Shown one piece after another: positions 5,415 through 7,425 of a stretch of DNA of 7,425 bases. The number at the start of each line of letters is the position of its first letter. The first letter of the stretch is position 1. The position numbers and the translations under genes are program-made. Origin of the DNA: Acidobacteriota bacterium (GTDB lineage Bacteria > Acidobacteriota > Vicinamibacteria > Vicinamibacterales > 2-12-FULL-66-21); the NCBI GenBank assembly GCA_013362195.1, contig JABFWM010000468.1, forward strand, positions 1 through 7,425. The letters are read 5' to 3'. Below the pieces are notes generated by a model. The model searched no databases. It was not told where the DNA came from and saw only the letters and a program-made list of their open reading frames with translations.

Positions 5415-5989
5415 TTTCCTCGCGGCGTCACCGGAGGCGTCGGCGTCATGGTCGGGTAGGAGCCGCGGTACTTCGCTTCGATCGCCGATCGGATGGTGGC
5501 GAGATCCGCGCCGGACTGGTGCATCTGCATCGCGTCACGCGCGACGTCGAGGCAGATGCCTCAACCAAGGCCGTGCGCTTCCCACTTAGTCGGGCGGCCT
5601 TTCGCGTCGCGCTCGGTCACGAAACAGTCGTCGTTGTGCTTGTGGCCGCGGTTTTCGCATCCGCAGAAACACGGGACGTGACTGAGGACCTCCGGATGCT
5701 TCGCCGCGAACGTGTAGACGGCGCGCACGATCTCGGGCGGCCGCGCCGGGGGAAAGGGCGCCGTCGGCATCGGCGGAATGTCGGCATCGGTGATGTCCGG
5801 CGCGCGGTTCTCCCACGGGTTCGCGCTCGTTTGAGCGACGGCGGCGTCCGCAGGCGCGGGCGGCGGGGCCTCGGCGGCTGCAGGTGCAGCCGGCGGCGGT
5901 GCGGACGCGGCCCGCGCCGATGAGTTCGAACTGCAGCCCCCTGCGGCCATCGCGAGCACCAGTCCGATCACGAGGCGTCCGCTCGACAT
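5411..5989 (-). CDS. PCYCGC-type lipoprotein, probable selenoprotein (TGA at 5563-5561 read as Sec)
   Basis: Read through one in-frame TGA, this gene encodes 192 residues. Residues 1-19 are a lipoprotein signal with lipobox AGGC (Cys19), followed by an Ala/Pro linker to about 52. The PCYCGC-family domain follows: PCFCGC (106-111), H116, H118 and C122 in GHKHNDDC, then WEAHGLG, codon 143 (TGA), G-I-C146, and the helical end LDVARDAMQMHQSGADL and IRSAIEAKY. The TGA thus replaces the first Cys of a CxxC-like pair, giving U-G-I-C. The frame after the TGA is clearly coding and ends at 5411 in an ATGA overlap with the kinase start. A SECIS-like hairpin begins 2 nt after the TGA. A TGA in frame just before the ATG at 5989 fixes the start. 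It is probably an exported, lipid-anchored redox or metal-binding protein; family function is unknown to me. Sequencing error or a true nonsense mutation are the alternatives. Confidence 0.85.
5521..5559 (-). promoter_or_regulatory. Bacterial SECIS-like hairpin after the in-frame TGA
   Basis: Numbering bases after the TGA on the minus strand, GCATCTGC (2-9) pairs perfectly with GCAGATGC (33-40). A C10/U32 mismatch follows, then pairs 11-31, 12-30 and 13-29, a bulged A14, an upper stem CGUC/GACG (15-18 with 25-28) and a six-base loop GCGCGU (19-24). Known bacterial SECIS elements sit within the coding region just past the UGA with a G near the start of the apical loop about 16-37 nt downstream. 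This loop begins 19 nt after the UGA with G, close to its position in E. coli fdhF as I recall it. It would bind SelB. Confidence 0.7.
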
Positions 5990-6012
5990 GCATCAATCTT
6001 AACATCGATAAT
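5983..6012 (+). promoter_or_regulatory. Putative sigma-70 promoter of the SDR gene (leaderless)
   Basis: TCGACA (5983-5988, 5/6 to TTGACA) and GATAAT (6007-6012, 5/6 to TATAAT) are 18 bp apart. The predicted start of transcription is at or just before the ATG at 6021, so the transcript would be leaderless, consistent with the absence of a Shine-Dalgarno. Only 31 bp separate this gene from the divergent lipoprotein start, and the -35 overlaps the lipoprotein's first codons. Confidence 0.35.
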
Positions 6013-6020
6013 TGACGGTC

Positions 6021-6821
6021 ATGTTCGCAGCGGACCTGCTGAAAGATCGCATCGCGGTCATCACCGGCGGCGGCACGGGGATCGGTCTCGCGATTGCGCG
6101 CCGCCTCGGCACGCTCGGCGCGCGCATCGTCATCGCCAGCCGCCAGTCGGAGAACCTCGAACAGGGCTGGCACGCGCTGCGGGAATCGGGCATCGATGCG
6201 CTCGCGGTGCAGCTCGACGTGCGCAACCCCGAGCAGGTGGACGAGATGCTGATCCGGACCATCAAGCACTTCGGCGGCGTCGATATTCTGATCAACAACG
6301 CCGCGGGCAATTTCATCTGCCGCGCGGAAGAACTCTCGCCCAACGGCTGGAACTCGGTGATCGGCATCGTCCTGAACGGCAGCTTCTACTGCTCGCGCGC
6401 GATCGGGCAGTACATGATTGCGCGCCGGCGCGGCGGATCGATCGTGTCGATTCTCGCGAACTACGTGTGGACGGGCAGCGCCGGCACGGTGCACTCCGCC
6501 GCGGCGAAGGCCGGCGTGATGTCGATGACGCAGACGCTCGCCGTCGAATGGGCGCCCTACAACATCCGCGTGAACGCGATCGCGCCCGGCCCGATCGAGA
6601 CCCCCGGCGCCGCCAGGCAGTTGTGGGACACCGACGATGCCGTGAAGCGGATCACGAGCCTGGTACCGCTCGGCCGGTGGGGACAGCCGGACGAAGTCGC
6701 CGACTGCGTCGCGTTTCTCGCGTCGCCGCTCGCCGGCTTCATCACCGGCGAGATCCTCACGGTCGACGGCGGCGCGTGGCTCGGGCGCGGCACCTTCGGA
6801 TTCCTCGATGGCAAGCACTAG
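6021..6821 (+). CDS. Short-chain dehydrogenase/reductase, 2,4-dienoyl-CoA reductase-like
   Basis: A 266-aa NAD(P)H-dependent oxidoreductase of the SDR superfamily. The cofactor-binding TGGGTGIG is at 15-22 and the NNAAG motif at 92-96. The classical YxxxK tyrosine position is Ser159 (K163 is present). A tyrosine instead lies upstream at Y148 (ILANYVWTG) and N119 is in IVLNGS. That rearranged Tyr/Asn/Ser/Lys set, with AAGNFI, ELSPNGW and PGPIETPGA, matches the mitochondrial/peroxisomal-type 2,4-dienoyl-CoA reductase group, which reduces dienoyl-CoA esters in beta-oxidation of unsaturated fatty acids. The C-terminal TVDGGAWL is typical. I chose ATG 6021 over TTG 6012 because the fold begins right after it and a -10 box lies at 6007-6012. 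Its stop overlaps the next start by 14 bp, so the two genes are probably co-transcribed. The family is certain; the exact substrate less so. Confidence 0.9.
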   Translation: MFAADLLKDRIAVITGGGTGIGLAIARRLGTLGARIVIASRQSENLEQGWHALRESGIDALAVQLDVRNPEQVDEMLIRTIKHFGGVDILINNAAGNFICRAEELSPNGWNSVIGIVLNGSFYCSRAIGQYMIARRRGGSIVSILANYVWTGSAGTVHSAAAKAGVMSMTQTLAVEWAPYNIRVNAIAPGPIETPGAARQLWDTDDAVKRITSLVPLGRWGQPDEVADCVAFLASPLAGFITGEILTVDGGAWLGRGTFGFLDGKH

Positions 6822-7425
6822 CCCGCGCGAGCGGCGGCTCGCATACTTTGCCTGGATTGCCGTCTGTCTGATTTGGGGAACGACGTATCTGGGGATTCGG
6901 ATCTCGCTCGAGACCATGCCGCCGTGGTTGATGGGCGGGCTGCGCTGGATCATCGCCGGGGCGCTGCTCGCCGGCTATCTGCTCGCGCGTGGCGAGCGCC
7001 TGCCGTCCGCGCGTGCATGGCCGGGGATCGCGTTCCTCGGTGCGACCCTGCTCGTCCTGGGCAACGGCGGCGTCGTGTGGGCGGAGCAGTACGTTCCGAG
7101 CGGGCTGGCTGCGGTGATCGTCGCGGCGTCGCCGTTCTGGATGGCGGGCGTCGAAGCCTTTCGATCCGACGGCGAGAAGCTCACGCGGCAGACGATCATC
7201 GGGCTCACCGCCGGCTTCGGCGGCATCCTGCTGCTCGTGTGGCCCGACCTGGCGCACGGCGGCGCGGCCGGACGCGGGTTCGTCGCCGGCGTCATCGCGC
7301 TGCAGATCGCCTGCCTCGGATGGTCGGTGGGATCGTCGTATTCGCGGCGTCACGCGCGCGGCGAGAACGTTTTCATGATCACCGCGGCGCAGATGCTTGC
7401 GGGCGGGCTGATGATGCTCGCTCTG
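6808..7425 (+). CDS. EamA/DMT-family membrane transporter (C-terminus cut by window edge)
   Basis: An inner-membrane transporter of the drug/metabolite superfamily, usually exporting small metabolites or amino acids. The frame from ATG 6808 stays open for 206 codons to the window edge, against about 300 aa for the family. Visible hydrophobic helices lie at about 12-29 (AWIAVCLIWGTTYLGIRISL, a typical EamA opening), 38-60, 71-90, 97-115, 127-146, 157-177 and 188-206, the last three beginning the second EamA repeat. A short charged loop (RSDGEKLTRQ, 119-128) separates helices. The start lies inside the last codons of the SDR gene and there is no strong ribosome-binding site, so translation probably depends on coupling. 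Substrate cannot be told. Minus-strand frames over this stretch are shadows. Confidence 0.9.
   Translation, partial: MASTSPRERRLAYFAWIAVCLIWGTTYLGIRISLETMPPWLMGGLRWIIAGALLAGYLLARGERLPSARAWPGIAFLGATLLVLGNGGVVWAEQYVPSGLAAVIVAASPFWMAGVEAFRSDGEKLTRQTIIGLTAGFGGILLLVWPDLAHGGAAGRGFVAGVIALQIACLGWSVGSSYSRRHARGENVFMITAAQMLAGGLMMLAL

Noticed and set aside
5561..5989. The lipoprotein as a complete 142-residue protein, or as a pseudogene
   Set aside because: It would lose a coding-like continuation ending in an ATGA junction with the kinase and leave the SECIS-like hairpin unexplained. A single-base read error remains possible.
5586..6953. 455-codon minus-strand frame opposite the SDR gene
   Set aside because: It lies antisense to a clear SDR and out of frame with the lipoprotein; no domain is seen.

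Overview
The window is high-GC DNA with dense, short intergenic gaps. It resembles Acidobacteriota, most likely Vicinamibacteria-like soil or metagenomic DNA. That placement rests on remembered family resemblances (the short HTH protein, the YW-TII hypothetical protein, the GTAG-type hairpin repeats and GTTC-rich spacers), not on a search.

Layout. (1) 1-541, minus: left-truncated hypothetical protein with a conserved-looking N-terminus and a 16-residue tandem repeat encoded by 48-bp repeats. (2) 598-2013, minus: complete NtrC-type sigma-54 activator/response regulator. (3) 2014-2233: divergent regulatory gap. (4) 2234-2655, plus: two overlapping small genes, a 65-aa MerR/excisionase-type HTH protein and a 75-aa protein resembling an isolated histidine-kinase dimerisation/phosphoacceptor (DHp) helix pair. 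(5) 2656-2909: regulatory region with a paired direct repeat and a good -24/-12 sigma-54 promoter. (6) 2910-3830, plus: FliA/WhiG-family sigma factor with a long Ala/Pro-rich tail. (7) 3827-3867: two inverted hairpins flanked by GTAG/CTAC, between convergent genes. (8) 5989-3894, minus: a two-gene operon of a PCYCGC-type lipoprotein and a PAS-HisKA-HATPase-REC hybrid kinase. (9) 6021-7425, plus: a 2,4-dienoyl-CoA-reductase-like SDR overlapping a right-truncated EamA transporter gene.

The main discovery is in region 8. The lipoprotein reading frame carries an in-frame TGA at 5563-5561. Translation resumes in the same frame with the rest of the domain and ends in an ATGA overlap with the kinase start. 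The TGA sits in a U-G-I-C (CxxC-like) position and is followed at once by a near-perfect 39-nt hairpin with the geometry of a bacterial SECIS element. This is best read as a selenocysteine-containing PCYCGC lipoprotein of 192 residues; a conventional gene caller would truncate it to 142.

The second theme is a possible regulatory cascade. The hybrid kinase, the isolated DHp-like protein, the NtrC-type activator, a sigma-54 promoter and an alternative sigma factor all lie together. A 17-bp motif starting TGTCAAAA occurs over the activator's own putative promoter and twice, 31 bp apart, upstream of the sigma-54 promoter. This suggests an autoregulated activator driving a second sigma factor. The wiring is inference.
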